Of a stretch of 64,000 bases of DNA, positions 37,901 to 51,000 are shown one piece after another (position 1 is the first letter of the stretch; every line of letters begins with the position of its first letter). The notes beneath the pieces were generated by a model, which made no database searches, was not told the origin of the DNA, and was given only the letters and a program-made list of their open reading frames with translations. The stretch comes from Dromaius novaehollandiae (Eukaryota; Chordata; Aves; Casuariiformes; Dromaiidae): contig NC_088130.1 of NCBI RefSeq assembly GCF_036370855.1, positions 71,152,941-71,216,940 of the forward strand. The letters run 5' to 3'. A program made the position numbers and the translations under genes.

Positions 37901-40259
37901 TAGATGTTCTCAGAGCCTTGTATAATGTGTTTACCTTTTCCAAATTGTTTGTGACTTTATGCACTTCTTTTGTATCTTCTTTCAGCTGTCTGCTGCTTAG
38001 GTTGAAGAGTGTGGATCTATGTTGTAAAGAAGTTTTTCGATAAGTCTGATCATTCTTAGCAAGTTAAGATTTATGGGTAGAATCAATAGAGTTTACATTT
38101 GCAAGTGGTGTAATAAAATTGGTCTAATAGTTGGAAAAGATAGACAAGCTTTTACAATCTAGGACACTAACAGTATCCTTCAACCTCATTGCACACAGTC
38201 TCCCACGCATAGGATCCCGACCAGAACCGTAACTCCACAGCAGGTGTATCACTTCCCCATACTCCTCCAAATTAGCATCCTCATCCCCTTCTCTACTTCA
38301 ATCTGGGATTTTCCCGGGATTGAATACTAAATACAGTCAGCCCAGTGTTTTCAGGGTGTATCAGATTCTATGCTTGCATGCACATGTGTACACATACGTA
38401 CTTCTAAGTACTAGTGGACTTTACTGCTCTGGATATGTGCTGTCTTGTGCTGGATATGTCTTGTGCTGTTCAGAGGCATCAACCATGCTGCAGAGCACGA
38501 GCAAACAGGAGGCATTAGCTCTACTGACAGCATGAATTGGTCTTGGTTTACAAATGCCTGATTCTGGAGTGAGAACCTTTGGCCCTTTTTGATACGGAGG
38601 CTGTGTCCAGTTGACACAGAACCCCAGCTAAAACATTCTTTGTGCTTCTATGTGAGAACTTCCCTATCCTGGAAATCCAGGTATTAGGAGTAAAAATAAC
38701 AGCAAGTCAGCTTTTTCCAAGCTCAGTTAAATGTTCTTGGGTGTTGTAGGCATAAATCTCAAATTTCTAGGCTTGGTTCTGCATATATTTGTTTGCATGG
38801 AAGTACTGGCTTTTAAGCAGCTACCTCCATCTACCCTTCATCTTGGGCTGCCCATTTCTTTCTCCCCTTATCTTTAGTTTTGTTGGCATGCGGTCTGTGG
38901 GCTGCATTGGCTCGAGGTATTGACCTAGGTACAAAACAAGGGGGCGAGGCAGGTTGGAGGGGAGCAGTTTAAGTTGGCACTTTCCGCTGAAAGAAATGTA
39001 TGTGTAAACATGGCCTTAATCTCAACAAGCATAAGTACTACTTACCTAAAGATTAGCTCAGGCTCAGCGCTGAGAAGGGATCCCTTTAATTTGGCATTTG
39101 GATCCTGGGTCTCCTGACTCAGAAACTTTCCATGCTAAGTGATCTTGTCCTGACTGCTGTCTGTCATTGTGTCCTGGGTTTACAAGAAAAAAAACAAACC
39201 AAATTCTAAATTTTCTTTTATTGAACAGTCTTTTCAAGAAGGGAGGGTAGAATCCTGCGTCAGGTAGTTGATACTCTCTGTTTAAAGTCTCTCTTTGTGC
39301 CTAGCCAAGCAATCCTTTATCTGATTTTTGATGGACAGTGAGGTGAGATTACCTCTCTATTGCTGCAAAAATTTAACTGCTTCCTCTACCTGGGGACAGC
39401 ATACACAGAAGTAGATGGACAAATTGAGGCACAAGGAGGAAACATAAGAATATAAAAATGTATTTTTTTCCTACCCTTGAGTCATGCTGTTCCCCCCAGG
39501 TAGCACTCCCAGCTGAGGAAGTGGAAGGTCAGGGGAGTACAAATTTGAGGTGTCTGCCTATGCACAGCCTGGGAATCTGGGAGCTGCTGCTGGTATCTGC
39601 TAGTATCGGTGGTGATATTTGAGCAAGCTTAGTTTGAAGTTTCTCCCAGTTACATGAACTGAAATATTCTTTTAATGAACTTTCTGGTATATGTGCGCCC
39701 TTGAATGCGCCTGTGTTGTTACACTGTGTTTGAGAAGGCTTTTAAGACAAACTGAGAGAGATAAGGTCTATGCATTACAAGAGGATTACGTTGCAGACAA
39801 GCTATCTGAGCAGCTATTTGTATGATTCAAAGTACTATGTATTAAGTGGCATGCTCTTGCAAGAGTTATGTAGCTTTTGGTTGTCCATAATTGGTAAATT
39901 TTAAAAATAGATCCTGATCTAAGACAGGTAAATGTTTAAGAAATACTTTGGTCTGTGCTGCTAACTGTTAATGTTAGAAGGCCTTATTAAATTCTGCAGC
40001 AGCTAATGGTGAAAATCCTACCATATCTGGAGGTGAAGCAGATTTTCCCATTTTTATCTTGCTAAGAGTTGCCAAATGTGGTAGCCTGGTACAGGCGAGG
40101 CTGCCGTGGCTCCGTGTCCCCAGGTGCAAGGCTGAGCATGTGTTCCTGTTAGGTGCGCGCACGCACACCAGCACAGACAGAAAACACAGCACTCGACACA
40201 AACAGCACCAGCGGCCTCATTCTGTTCCCCTCTCTAGCTAACTAGGATTAAAGCCTGTT
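28903..40259. other. Gene-free intron 1 DNA
   Basis: No exon or RNA gene is recognised. The stretch includes an A-rich (AAC)n tract at 29470-29500, a C-run at 31151-31166, and a tandem 14-bp duplication (TGATGCCTAATCAT) near 29988-30015. GC-richer patches occur around 31.63-31.97, 32.73-32.88, 34.62-34.78 and 36.88-37.09 kb. Open frames across these patches are short and unrecognised. Confidence 0.5.
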
Positions 40260-41235
40260 AGTGGAAAATATGTACATGTATATGCATATACACAATATGG
40301 ATCCCTGTAGTCTTGGACAGTCTGTCTGTCCAGTAGCTGCCCCTGAGTCCCCAGTCTCCCAGCTGCATCGCTCACACGCATGTGTAAACAGGTCTCTTCC
40401 AGTTGGTCCGGGCCTACGGCCCTGCTCGTAGCTGGCTCTCAGACCCTGCAGTGTGTCTGGGAGCTGGCTGGGACACGCTGGCCCCTGCAGTAGCCACCTC
40501 TCAGACCCCCGGTCTCTTGGGGGTGCAGACTTGGCTCCCAAGCCTCTTATCCTGGCTCATCTGGCTTGTTACTTGCTAGCAGTGGCATACGGGCACACAT
40601 ACCCACACAGTAAGCACTTGCTGTGGTTGCTGGCACCACAGATGCTCGGGCCCCTGTGACCCATGGCCCCTTCTCCAGCTGCTGTCAGCTGGGCCCCCAT
40701 GCACACCCCACGCACATAATAAGCCTCTCACCCGGGAGAACAGAAATGCAGTTTATTGAGAAGCCAGGACGAGACCGTGGAGATCGTGTGCAAGGCACGG
40801 CCAGACAATCTTACTGACCAGCAACCTGTTACATGCCTTTATCTGCTTCTCCCTCTGTTTTCCCTTGCTTGTTCCTCACCAAACCACCTTAATTCCTTGC
40901 TTTCCCCACCTTTGGTCCTCCCTCTGAACACTCCGTAAGTCTCGCGTGATCCCCAAGTGCCGTTCCTGGCATCCTGCAATGAGCGGCACAGCCCTGGGCA
41001 GGGGCTCCGCAGCCTGTGAGTGACGGGGGGAGAGCCTCTCCTGTCGAGTTCCCCGGTGCTGCTGCTGCTGCCGCCCCAGGAGCGTGGGCTGGCGGCTCTC
41101 CTGCCACAGCCCTGCCAGCTGCCAGGTCGGGGCTCTGGTTGCCCTCGGGGGGGTTACGGGGGCTGCTCTGCGCACCGTCAGTCCTCGGCTCCTTTGTGTG
41201 TACCGAGACCCGCTCTCAGTCGTGTAACCTAATGT
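40260..41235 (-). other. Unexplained GC-rich block with antisense poly(A) signal
   Basis: Composition is distinct from the surrounding intron. Read on the minus strand, it has a perfect AATAAA at 40757-40752 followed 35-50 nt later by a GT-rich stretch (TGTGCGTGGGGTGTGCATGG). This is the layout of a working cleavage and polyadenylation site. It could be a solo retroviral-type LTR, the 3' end of an antisense non-coding transcript, or chance. I could not identify LTR termini, a target-site duplication or any coding remnant. The half above 40960 is CpG-containing, with a CTGCTGCTGCTGCTGCCGCC patch near 41058-41077. Confidence 0.25.
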
Positions 41236-42176
41236 GTGTGAGTTTTGAGCTTCCAGATATTTTTATTTCCTGAATAGTGTCTCAGTTTGTTTGAAAAAAA
41301 TTGGGATGCAATCTTGGAAAACAAGTGTTATTTAAAACATTTAAGTCTTTCATCATCCTCCCATCAAATAAATGTATACATATAAACAAAGTTATTTTGA
41401 ACCCAGAAGTGTATTGAAATGACATGAAACTTTATGGGCAGCTCTGAAATTTTCTTTTAATGCTTCAGCGGGAAGGGTGGTCAAAACTGAGTTTTTGTCA
41501 TGAAGACCTTTTATTTGGAATTCTTTGCTTTAACTTTCGGAAAAAAATATTTTGTATTTGTATCCAGCTCTAAGCAGGATGTCTCTCACGGGAGAAATGC
41601 ACCTTGCATTAGATGTCCAAGTTAATCTGTCAGTCATCTCCACTGAGCAGAGTGTGGAGCTGAATGGACCTGACACAAACTGCAGTAGGATCTGTTCTGC
41701 TTCAGAAAGGAAAGTGACAGAAGCTGTGAGGAAACCGTGCAGCTGTCACTTCCCATTTTCCCGTGGAAATACTGGAGTTGGGGCTGAAGGACCCCTTTTG
41801 AATGGGAAGTGGTCTACTTTGCTTGTAAATTGTTCATTGTGGTTCCTCCTGGAAGGATTTTTAATGTTGTAAGGTGTCAGGAGAGCTTGTATTTTATTAA
41901 TCTGAATGTCTTATATCTGTCCTTAAATTCTGAGCACGGAGCGATGCTGTGGTGTGCACTGAAACGTTCTGGCACGTACGCCACCGTTCAAAACCTTGTT
42001 CCTTGAATGCACTGGGTGTTATCACCAAAGTGTCTTACTGACTGAAGGAGAATTTTTGAGTGTAGTTGCAACACCCTTGCCTTGTTAATTTAAGTGTTTT
42101 AATTTATTTTGTTGTTTTAATGTTACATATATTTTAACAAATAGTTGCAAAAGTATTGTTACTTTGTACTTCATTG

Positions 42177-42215
42177 CTTGCAGACCAGGAGTACCAGGTC
42201 TGAAACCTGGTCTGA
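42177..42215. repeat. Interleaved inverted repeats around CAGACCAGG / CCTGGTCTG
   Basis: CAGACCAGG, CCAGGTCTG and CCTGGTCTG occur within 35 nt, so two alternative hairpins can form. The position is in intron 1, about 2.1 kb before exon 2. No function is evident. Confidence 0.6.
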
Positions 42216-42914
42216 AGGGATGTTCAGCAGGGGCTGTGAACGTGGGGGCAGGGAGGGAACCTCTGGAGGAGGTAGCTGTTTGACTAGAGTAGCTCTGGTA
42301 TCCAACCTCACCCGTAATATCACTAAATCATTTTCTGGGTTAGTGTCGAGATGTGTATTTTAGAGTATGAAGTGAGCCTTGACTAAGGCTTTTGAGGTTC
42401 TGTTCAGATAGTCTGGAATATCATCTCTTGGGTCTTGAAGAATGTGAATTTGGGGGATTGGCCAGTATTTGGACTTCCTGTGATGATTGTTGTTGTTTTT
42501 GGTTCAGTTAATATATAGAGGTGTGTTTAATGCAGAGATAAGATGCCACTCCAACAAAAAGGACAAATATGTGTTGATTTTGGACTTTATGGGAGGACTT
42601 CTGAGTAGCGTTCAGAACATAGTTCACATTAAAAATCCCTTGTTCTGTCCCTCTCCTTTGTATTGTGACTTCCTGTCCTTCAGTTCTCCTTCAAAAGGTC
42701 AGGATTGTCTGCATTTTTGGCATTTTTTTCCATCTTGCTTTCTCTTCATAAAGAAATTTTCTTGACCCTCCTAATCTGCAAATTTGTTGACTTTTGTCTA
42801 GAAAAGTTATTGACTTTTGTCACTCTTGAAGATTGAGCATATGCTATAATGCCTCAAGGAAAAGTGTTGATATTACCAGGTTGAAAAAAGTTAAATACAC
42901 ATAAAACAAAACAA

Positions 42915-42926
42915 CCCCCCCCCCCC
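42915..42926. repeat. C12 homopolymer
   Basis: Twelve consecutive C residues follow an A-rich AAAACAAAACAA stretch. It is a simple-sequence tract in intron 1. Confidence 0.95.
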
Positions 42927-44008
42927 ACTGGCATTCACTTCAACATCTGTCAACATGGCTCTGTTACTTTCTTCTCCACATATATTGGTATATTGTCCAC
43001 CAGAGGTGGACAACTTTGTGCCTTTTTGGTAAGGAGTCCTGTTTTCAAATTGAGAAAACTTCTTTGTACAGTGAAATTGCTGCTGGAAAGAATATGAACA
43101 AACAGACTTTTGGAAAAGATGTAAATGCTCAAGGTTTTTTTGTTTGTTTTAATGCAACACAGTCATGAACAGGATGTTAGGATGAACCTCTCTTTGCAGA
43201 CAGGTTGGATAAGACCAGCCACCCTTGTATTTCTCTCTCTGAAGTATTCTGCTTCTGACTCCTTCCAGAGCAATGGCATTAGGCTGGGCAGACACTGGTT
43301 TGCTTCTGGGGTGTTTCTGACCTTCCTAATAATCTCAGAAAATCTTAGAGCTGGCAAATCTGTATCTCTCTGTTAGCTGTATAAAGCAGATGAGAGTGTG
43401 TGTGTAGCATGGTCGTGCCAGGATAAACCTGTGGGAAAACGTTACTGTTTTCTGAACAAGCTGCAAGGAATGGATTCTCAGACAACAGGAATCGAATCTT
43501 GCATTTTCGGAAGGGATATTAGAAGAGAAAAGGGTATAACTGACAAAGGTGACTGTAAAATCTGTTTTTATAGGACACTTCAAATTTAATTTTGGTGGTG
43601 TCTTTGTTTAAGAAAAAAATAGTCAAATGGGATAAAAAGAAAATACTGTTGATACCAGTGTTCCTCAGGAGCTAAACGTAACAAAGTGATAAACTGCTAG
43701 AGCAGGTTGCTGTCCTGCTAATATGCATCTTTGAAAGTTGTTTTTGAGCTCTGTATATATCAGGATGGCAAGACAGGTTTAAACAATTGAATTTTGGATT
43801 TTGAAATTAAGTTTTTTTTTTATCTTGTACCTTTTTTAAACCCTTGACACCTCTAATCGAGACAAATATCATGAATATTTTACCTTGTGTTTGAAGAGAG
43901 AGCTTTATAGTCTAAGCAGAATAAATTTCTGTGGAGTATGCATTAAATGAACTAGATTTCTGAGGATCCCTTAGGATTTCAAATGGCCTTATTCAGCAGA
44001 TTGTCTTT

Positions 44009-44070
44009 TATTACTATTATTATATTATTCTGTTATAGTGTTATTACTGTTATGTTATTACTATTACCCT
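44009..44070. repeat. Degenerate (TTA)n-rich tract
   Basis: Repeated TTATTACTATT-type units form an imperfect AT-rich simple repeat about 250 bp upstream of exon 2. Confidence 0.7.
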
Positions 44071-44316
44071 GTTTTTGTTTAACTCTTACCAGCTTTGGCT
44101 GGTGAGGTTGGATGCTTTTCAAGTTTGCATTCGGGCTATTCTTTAACAGATTAGATGTACACCTCTTGGTTAGATTTTGAAAGGAAAAACCTCCTAGGAA
44201 AGACTGCTACTATCTAAAAGCTGAGAGTTCATTCACAGTGTAACCTCTTGTAAAGTGGTGATCTTGAAAATCAATTACTGAATAAACATTAAACCTGTCT
44301 TCTTTTTTATTAACAG

Positions 44317-44390
44317 GAGGAGTCTCGTATCCTCAGGGTAAAGGTGGTTTCTGGCATTGATCTAGCAAAAAAAGACATCTTCGGAGCCAG
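44317..44390 (+). CDS. NEDD4L: NEDD4L coding exon 2 (start of C2 domain)
   Basis: The exon is preceded by a good polypyrimidine tract and AACAG, and ends at CCAG|GTAGGT. It encodes EESRILRVKVVSGI followed by DLAKKDIFGA, plus the first two bases of a codon (AG, expected Ser). Its 74 nt begin in phase 0 and continue exon 1 in frame. The segment from RILRVKV to KKDIFGA is identical to mammalian NEDD4L as I recall it, whereas NEDD4 has RIVRVRVIAGIGLAKKDILGA. This separates the paralogues. It forms the first strand of the C2 sandwich and calcium-binding loop 1, with the Asp of KKD as a probable calcium ligand. The next exon should begin T/C-GAC/T-CCN (Ser-Asp-Pro-Tyr) and is not in the window. The second residue here is Glu where mammals have Gly. 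Confidence 0.97.
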
Positions 44391-46801
44391 GTAGGTGTTC
44401 TGCATTGAGTATTTTATGCTTTTAAACACAATAAACACAAATTAGAAGGACACTATAATTGGTTGTAAACATAATGAGAGATCCTATTCCGTGATTACAA
44501 CCAATGCAAATTATGGGATGTTTGTTGGCAAGAAAGCCATTAATCACACTAATGACTGTACATGCCCTCTGGAATATCCTCTCTTCCACCACAGGAAACA
44601 GTTCCTTAGTTCATCTTCTGCCCTAGTTCTGTCAATGTGTAAGGAAGCACTCAAACTTTGGCAGGTTTTGATAATGTTTACAATTGCCCCTAGCTGTCTC
44701 CCCGTATGACCCCCATGATGTAAGAAAGACCAAAAGCCAGCAGCACCCTCTCTCTCAATTTGAGAAAGCCTCACGCTCTGCTGGTTTTCAGTACCAAAGT
44801 CTGACTTGATAGCCAGACTGAATTTTCTTGGACTCTTAGACATATCTGGATACCACTGCTGCAGTTCCTAATAGTACATTTTAGATAGAAAGACAATAAA
44901 AGCATTTTATCTTTATTTAGCTTATGCTATTAGAAGTCTACTGCAAGAAAGAGTTTGGCATGAATTGTGCTTTTTTGCTTTGGCTGTGGCAAGTCCAGGT
45001 TTTGCTTTCGATTGAGCCTTGAAACCACCTGTGTTAAACCAAGATCTGAGAGGAAAAAGAGCCTTCCAGAGAGCCCAGGGCAGACTGGCTGGGGTTGTCT
45101 CCCTGCTCGTGTGTGCATTGAAAGATGGAGCAAAGGATTCCTAGTTTGCACTGGTCTTTGAGCCAGAATAACTATTGCCAAATGAGAAAACTGGTTTTAA
45201 GTGGTCAAGTGGAAACGTATAGACACAGTCACTTTGTTTGTTCTCCAAAGTCTTTTGTTTTGAAAGAATTAGTCACAGGTGTAAAATGCACCTATTAAAA
45301 AAGGAGGTGGAATAGCTTTCTTCCAAGCCTAGGCTTGTTGTGTAAATAGCGATTTAAAGTATCAGATCATTCTAAGGTAGTAAGTGAGGGAGAAACTGGT
45401 TCTGAAGTCAAAACTGATGGAGAAAACATTCTTTTTTTCTGAAGGCTAACTCCAAGTTTGACATTCTCTGCTGATCTCAGTCCTAAGTATGAGGAGATTC
45501 TTTACTAAAAATGCCCCAAACTATGTAGAAGTATCACTTTGAAGTTAGTGGTAGCCAGTTTAGGTCTTATTGAAATGACTCTAATTTCTGAATTTATAAA
45601 TGAGCCTCCCTGTAGATTTCCCTGTACATCTTTAATGATGCTTGCAAATTGTTTATTAGCTTGCCTGTCTAGCTTGAAACTACCTGAAAGCAGCGATTAA
45701 AAGTTTAATCAACTTTAATTTCTTTTGTGAAATTTGCAACAAACGTGCCTTTGGTAGCTGTATGCAGAATATGGTAAGACAAAGCTTTTTTATTTTCTTC
45801 CCCTCAATTTGCTATTTTGAAGAATAGCTTTTGATGCTAACCATAAGCAGCAAAAGAAGCGGCTCATGTGTAGATGTAATCGGACACGTAGTGCTTGCTG
45901 AGTAGATTCATGGTAGTACTGTTGATGGTGCGGCTAGGCTGCACTCTCGGCGTACTGCTGCTTGCTCTTGCTGCGTCAGCACACACCCCATGGGGCTCTT
46001 GCTCTTCGCCTGCTCTTGCAGTTGGAGTCGAGATGCTGCAGTACCAAAATATGAGAGCTGAGGAACAAATTTTGGAGAAAAGATTGGACTAAGGCACGGA
46101 GAAAATGAGATTTTTATTAAAAACACTAACTGTAGAGTTGTCATTTTAATGTGCTAACTTTGCTTTTTCTGTATCGTTTAATTTGGCCTTTTTGTATTAT
46201 TATGGATTTTTTTAGTTGATATATTTAATTGGGTGGATTTTGTTTCTGCATTTTTCTGAGTGTTAAACTATCACTTCTTTTGAAAAAAGAAGCAAAACTT
46301 CTGGTTGAAATATCAAATCTGTTTATTAGAAGGAATTTTACATAAATATTGAAGTGCTATGGCAAATTCAGAGAAGTAAGCTGAGAAAAATGGGAATCTC
46401 TTTAGTATTTATTCACTTCAATTCTTTAAAGGATTGTAGTATCTCCTTCAGCCGTACTTTTCATGGATCTTTTGTAACTATTTAAGAAGTCTTATCCAAA
46501 AGATCGCCTGAAACTTGTTTAGAAATTGATAAATAAAAAAAATCTGCTGTCTTTCAAAATTCACATAATCCAAGTGGAATTTGAACAGAGTTCTGCTGAT
46601 GTGGTCCTTAAATATTTAAATAAATTGCCCTCAAGACAGTAGGATTTCCATAAAAGCAGAGAGTTAAAAACATAAATTGGGAATATGTTTTTAACTTCAT
46701 TTTAAACAGCTCTGTAGTAAAAGTAAGACTAACAGCATCATGCATCGCAAACTTCGTGAAATGCCTGTATCGTTGTGCTGGCAAGCTTTCAGAAAGTGAG
46801 T

Positions 46802-46811
46802 GGGGGGGGGG
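46802..46811. repeat. G10 homopolymer
   Basis: Ten consecutive G residues followed by CGGC. It is a simple-sequence tract in intron 2. Confidence 0.9.
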
Positions 46812-47206
46812 CGGCTAAAGTTGGATTTGACTGCTTGTTGTAAGGGCTTTGCGTATCTTGCTGAGATTTCAACATTTCACGCTGCTTGACTCTTAAGTGT
46901 GATTGAAGTCATTGCAAATAGATTCATTTTAACGTAGTTGTGAAGTATGTGTGTTTTGTAATAATCCTGTTAACAGTTTTGTTGAGAATATGGAATAGAT
47001 GGTTAAATTCTTATTTTGGGGGCAGAGGGAGTATGTAATGTTTGAACTAAGCATGAGGATGAGCAAAATGTAAAGGTTATAGAAAGGTAGTTACTGTATA
47101 GTGTATGTTCAGGATCCTAAACATACAAGAAGTAATCCTTCCTATGTGCATTTTCCTCTGTGACCCTCCATTTTTCTTATTCTCCCCTAAATAACTTTCA
47201 TCAGTT

Positions 47207-47233
47207 TTAAAAAAACAAAACAAAACAAAAAAC
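47207..47233. repeat. (CAAAA)n A-rich tract
   Basis: Short run of CAAAA units after seven A residues. It may be a remnant poly(A)-like tail, but no retroposon body is recognised next to it. Confidence 0.7.
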
Positions 47234-47359
47234 AGCCTGGAAGAGACTTGTGATGGTGCAGCTTTTAGCCCATTGCCCCAGGCAAACCTCTTATCTGGAA
47301 GGAGATGGAAGTTACGTTACATAACTTTATTCTGTACGCTCAGCGTGCGCTAGCTGCTG

Positions 47360-47870
47360 GCAGCAGCTACCCGTGTCTGAGACCCCTGTTAGCAGACCCG
47401 GCAAAGGCCTGGGGGACTGGGTGGGCCGTGCTGAGGACCCTTTCGTGGGCCCAGAGGAACCGTGGGGGTCGGTAGCGCGTGCGGGTGGAGGAAGAGCCGC
47501 TCAGTTCTGTGCTCTCACGCCTCTGTGCGCCTTTGACGAAGGGGTGTGCAGCAGCGACCGGTCTCCCGTTAAATCTTTCTGCTTCCCCCGTTCCCGTTTT
47601 GCCTGCAGCGCTTGGAGATTGCTGGCCCAGCAGCCCCATTCCTGCCCTGGGAAGAGAAGGCACCGGTGTGCCCCAGGAGCGTCCCCAGCCCGTGGGAGAG
47701 CGCCCGGGGGCTTCTGTCCGCCCAGGCAGCAAGAGCAGAGCCAGGGTTCGTGCGGGCCAAGGTCTCCACGGCACAGTCCACGCAATCTCTCGTGGCAGGC
47801 ACAGCAGGGCCTCTGCGTGGTAACCCGACCCAGCCTCCGCCTGTCCGCAGGCGCTTCTGGGATACGTGGA
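47360..47870. other. GC-rich islet in intron 2
   Basis: A 500-bp CpG-containing block inside AT-leaning intron. Overlapping open frames of 114-189 codons run on both strands, as expected where stops are rare, and none shows a recognisable domain. It could be a small orphan CpG island or enhancer. Nothing proves either. Confidence 0.4.
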
Positions 47871-48019
47871 CAAAACACGTATTTTTTTGTCTCTTCTCAG
47901 AGATGGAATCAAGTGTCGAGGACAAATTCCTGTTCTCTGTAATGCTCTTTTGGGGGGAGAGGCAGTCCAATGCTGTGCTAAATGTTTTAGATAGTTATAA
48001 ACTTTGTAATGAGTGAATC

Positions 48020-51000
48020 ATAAGATGTTTAGTGAAATCTTTTGAAAAACGTTAGAACTGCAGAACTGCAGGCCCAGCAGCCGATGTGCTCCCTCCTGGC
48101 TGAGTCAGGCAGCGTTTTTAGTACTGGGGCAGAACAGTGAAACGTTACTGTGTGACTATGAAAGGTGAACTACAAAGCGTGCGTTGTGTTTTGTATCTCA
48201 ATGGGCTTTTCTTACAGTATTTAATTAACTTAATATTAAAACCACCACTTGTAGACTTGTGGAGTTTGAAAGCCATTTTTGCCTGATAGCATCTGAAGAG
48301 AATCTCCTGCCAGTTCAGAGCACCACAGAAGCTAGTATTTTTCTCCTGAAGACTACAGCAATAAAGAAGACTCAGTGCTTCTAATTTTGTTTTTTTGGAA
48401 TTTTTTGGCTTATGAGAACAGTTGGATAGTAACTGATGACATGTGTGAGTTTGGAATTTCTAGAATTATGGTTAGAATGACACAAAATATACTGGAGTGT
48501 AAGAACAAGTAGTAGCTCTGTGTAATCTGAGGTGACGGTTTAACGTGATGGATTTAATCTCCAGAATTTTAGTTGACGTAGACTTCAGTTTTTTATCGAC
48601 AGTGTTACGTTTTGCCCTGTAAAATTATACTGCGTGGGATCTTTGCTGCACTGCAGTGGCTAGTAGGCGCTGTAAGCGAGAATTTCGTGAACTTAGTTTG
48701 CACGCTTACCTCTGGCATAGGCCTGAAAGGTATCTTACAGTCTGCGTTGCTGTGCAGGCATGGGCATATGTTTGCCACCAGGCATAGTGTATTGTAATCG
48801 AAGCATTATAATTTTATATTTATTTCCTTTTATTCTACCTCCAAACTTTCTTAAATGCTGTGTCTTATTAAATTCAGCTATTGAAGATATTCTTGTATGT
48901 AATTAAGTGATGCAAATTATAATGTAGTTTATCTTAATCATGCAACATATTGAACAGATTATTATTTATTACTGTTTGGTTTTTACTCACATTATGACAG
49001 CACTGGAAGCCTCATTGGTGAATGAGGCTGCGCTGTGCGAACCGCTGTGTGCAGATGCGGTTACCGCCTGGGGAGCCTTGGAATGCCAAAGGAGATCTGC
49101 TCCCTGGAGCCCAGTGTACGCTCACGTCTTACTGGAGTCGAAGTGGAGCTGCTTCTTCCAGTGACTCGTGCTGTTCGCTGAGCACCTTCTGCCTCAGCGG
49201 GCAAGTTTACATGTTTTCCTGGAGGTAATTCCAGTGTGGACTTGGAATAAAACAAAATGATTACAAATCCAAGTTAGGGGAATGGAATACTGTTATTCAT
49301 AGATAAGAAGGTGAGTGTTTTAACCTGTGGATAAGCTTTTAGCATGGATTAATGGATTCTTAATGTCTGGAAATGAGCCTCATATCACTCTTCTGGGCAA
49401 ATGCTTTTGTAATAGCCGGTGAAATGGGTGATACCACTGTAGCTTTGAGTGCTTCACTGCATATAATTCCCCCCTTGCTGTTGCAGTGTTTTTTTACACC
49501 ATTTTGAAAAAGCACAAGATTAAAAAAGAATTTAAGAATATATAGAAAATGTAGTGATGTAATAATTTATTTTAATTTAAAATTAACCCACACTGATTTT
49601 TTTAAATAATGCAGCACTTCTGAAGGTAGCACTGGCCTGGCCATTATGTTGTTTGGCACAGTCATGGCACACGTTTATAAATACAATTTCTGTGTATTCA
49701 CACACAAATGCATTCACAAGTAGTAAAGGTGAATGCAGATGTATAAATGAGAAGAAAATGTTTTCTGCTTATTACTAGCTGTGTGAAATAATACACTGTG
49801 GTGTGGATGTTCTTATTCCTTCTCGGATTCCCTGCCTCGAACCCTGGTGGTTTCCCTGCAGTGGTGTGGCCGTGAGGCTCCAGCCTCCCAGGGGTTTTAA
49901 ATCACGTTGCGTGCCCCCGTTCACAACAAGGCCGTGTGAAATGTGCCTGAATCCTTTCATTCACGCCTGCTCTGTTACTCTTGATTTGCAATGGCAGTAA
50001 GAGCACGCGTGATGGCTAAGTGTGTGCGGCTAGCAAATAACAGCAGACATGCACCTTTTACCTGTTCCGCTGTGCCCAGCACTGCTATTTCTAGTCCGGT
50101 GTGAGTTATGGTAAGTTCCCTTTTAACTAATGGAAAATTCTGGTGAAAAGTATGCCCATGAAAGAGCTAGCGTGGGTGCTGCCTTGGAATTGAGTTTTAA
50201 AACATTCAGTTCTTTCGCTTACTGACTTCTCCTCTGTCTGTTGGAGACTAATTAATTGAGGTGAGTTAGTCATAAAAACTAACCAAACAGAATATTTGGT
50301 TTTGTAAATAATTTGGTGATCAAACGGACTCCTCAGTGCACTGTGCTGTAGGATTTTGCACATACTATCTTTATAAACAATAAAGCTCCCTCTGGTGGCT
50401 GGTTTAGTAAGCACCTGCATAAGCAAATGTGTTTATCAAGAACGTCTGTTTTCTTTAAAATGATTTACTGTGCATAAAAATAGAGGAAACTCAAATTCTT
50501 GGCTTGCTTTTGTGGTGCACATAACAAAATGGTTTTTGGCATCAACCATTAGTTGAAAATCTTAGCTAGTAAAGTTAATTGTATTTAAGTGTGTTCATAG
50601 GAGAATGTAATTTCTGGAGAAATGTTTCAGTATTGCAAAATGGAATATATTCCAGAGTGTAAAATATAGTGTATATCCTGTCTCCAAGAGTTCCTGGACG
50701 TGGAGCAAAACTAGAGGTTTCTGTAATGCAAACCTTTTAAGTGATTGAATTCAACAAAGCCACTTGCACAGATGGCAGTTGCTCTAGTGGAATAGGATTC
50801 ATGTTGTATTTCTTTTTTCTAGTTGGAAAATGAAATATAGGAAATCACCTTCCTTCTGCTGGTTTAAGGCTTTGAGAAATGCAGTATTTGGAGCAATATA
50901 AATCTTCTATTCTTTGAATTTTGTGCAATGTTGTTGATAGTAAGTGTTTTAGTCTTACCCAAAGAGTGGTGTGGTTGCTCCATACCATTGCTGTGTGTAC

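Larger units (their letters stand above)
5133..44316 (+). other. NEDD4L: NEDD4L intron 1 (39,184 bp)
   Basis: The intron is bounded by GTGAGC at 5133 and a CTTCTTTTTTATTAACAG acceptor ending at 44316. The first 750 bases continue the CpG island; the rest is AT-leaning with scattered GC-rich islets. It contains two CR1 fragments (7.7 and 23.7-24.2 kb), several microsatellites, a GC-rich block at 28.64-28.90 kb ending in a donor-like site, and a GC-rich block at 40.26-41.23 kb. I found no exon encoding further NEDD4L residues and no independent gene with recognisable homology. Such long first introns commonly hold enhancers and alternative first exons, but that is general knowledge. Confidence 0.85.
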
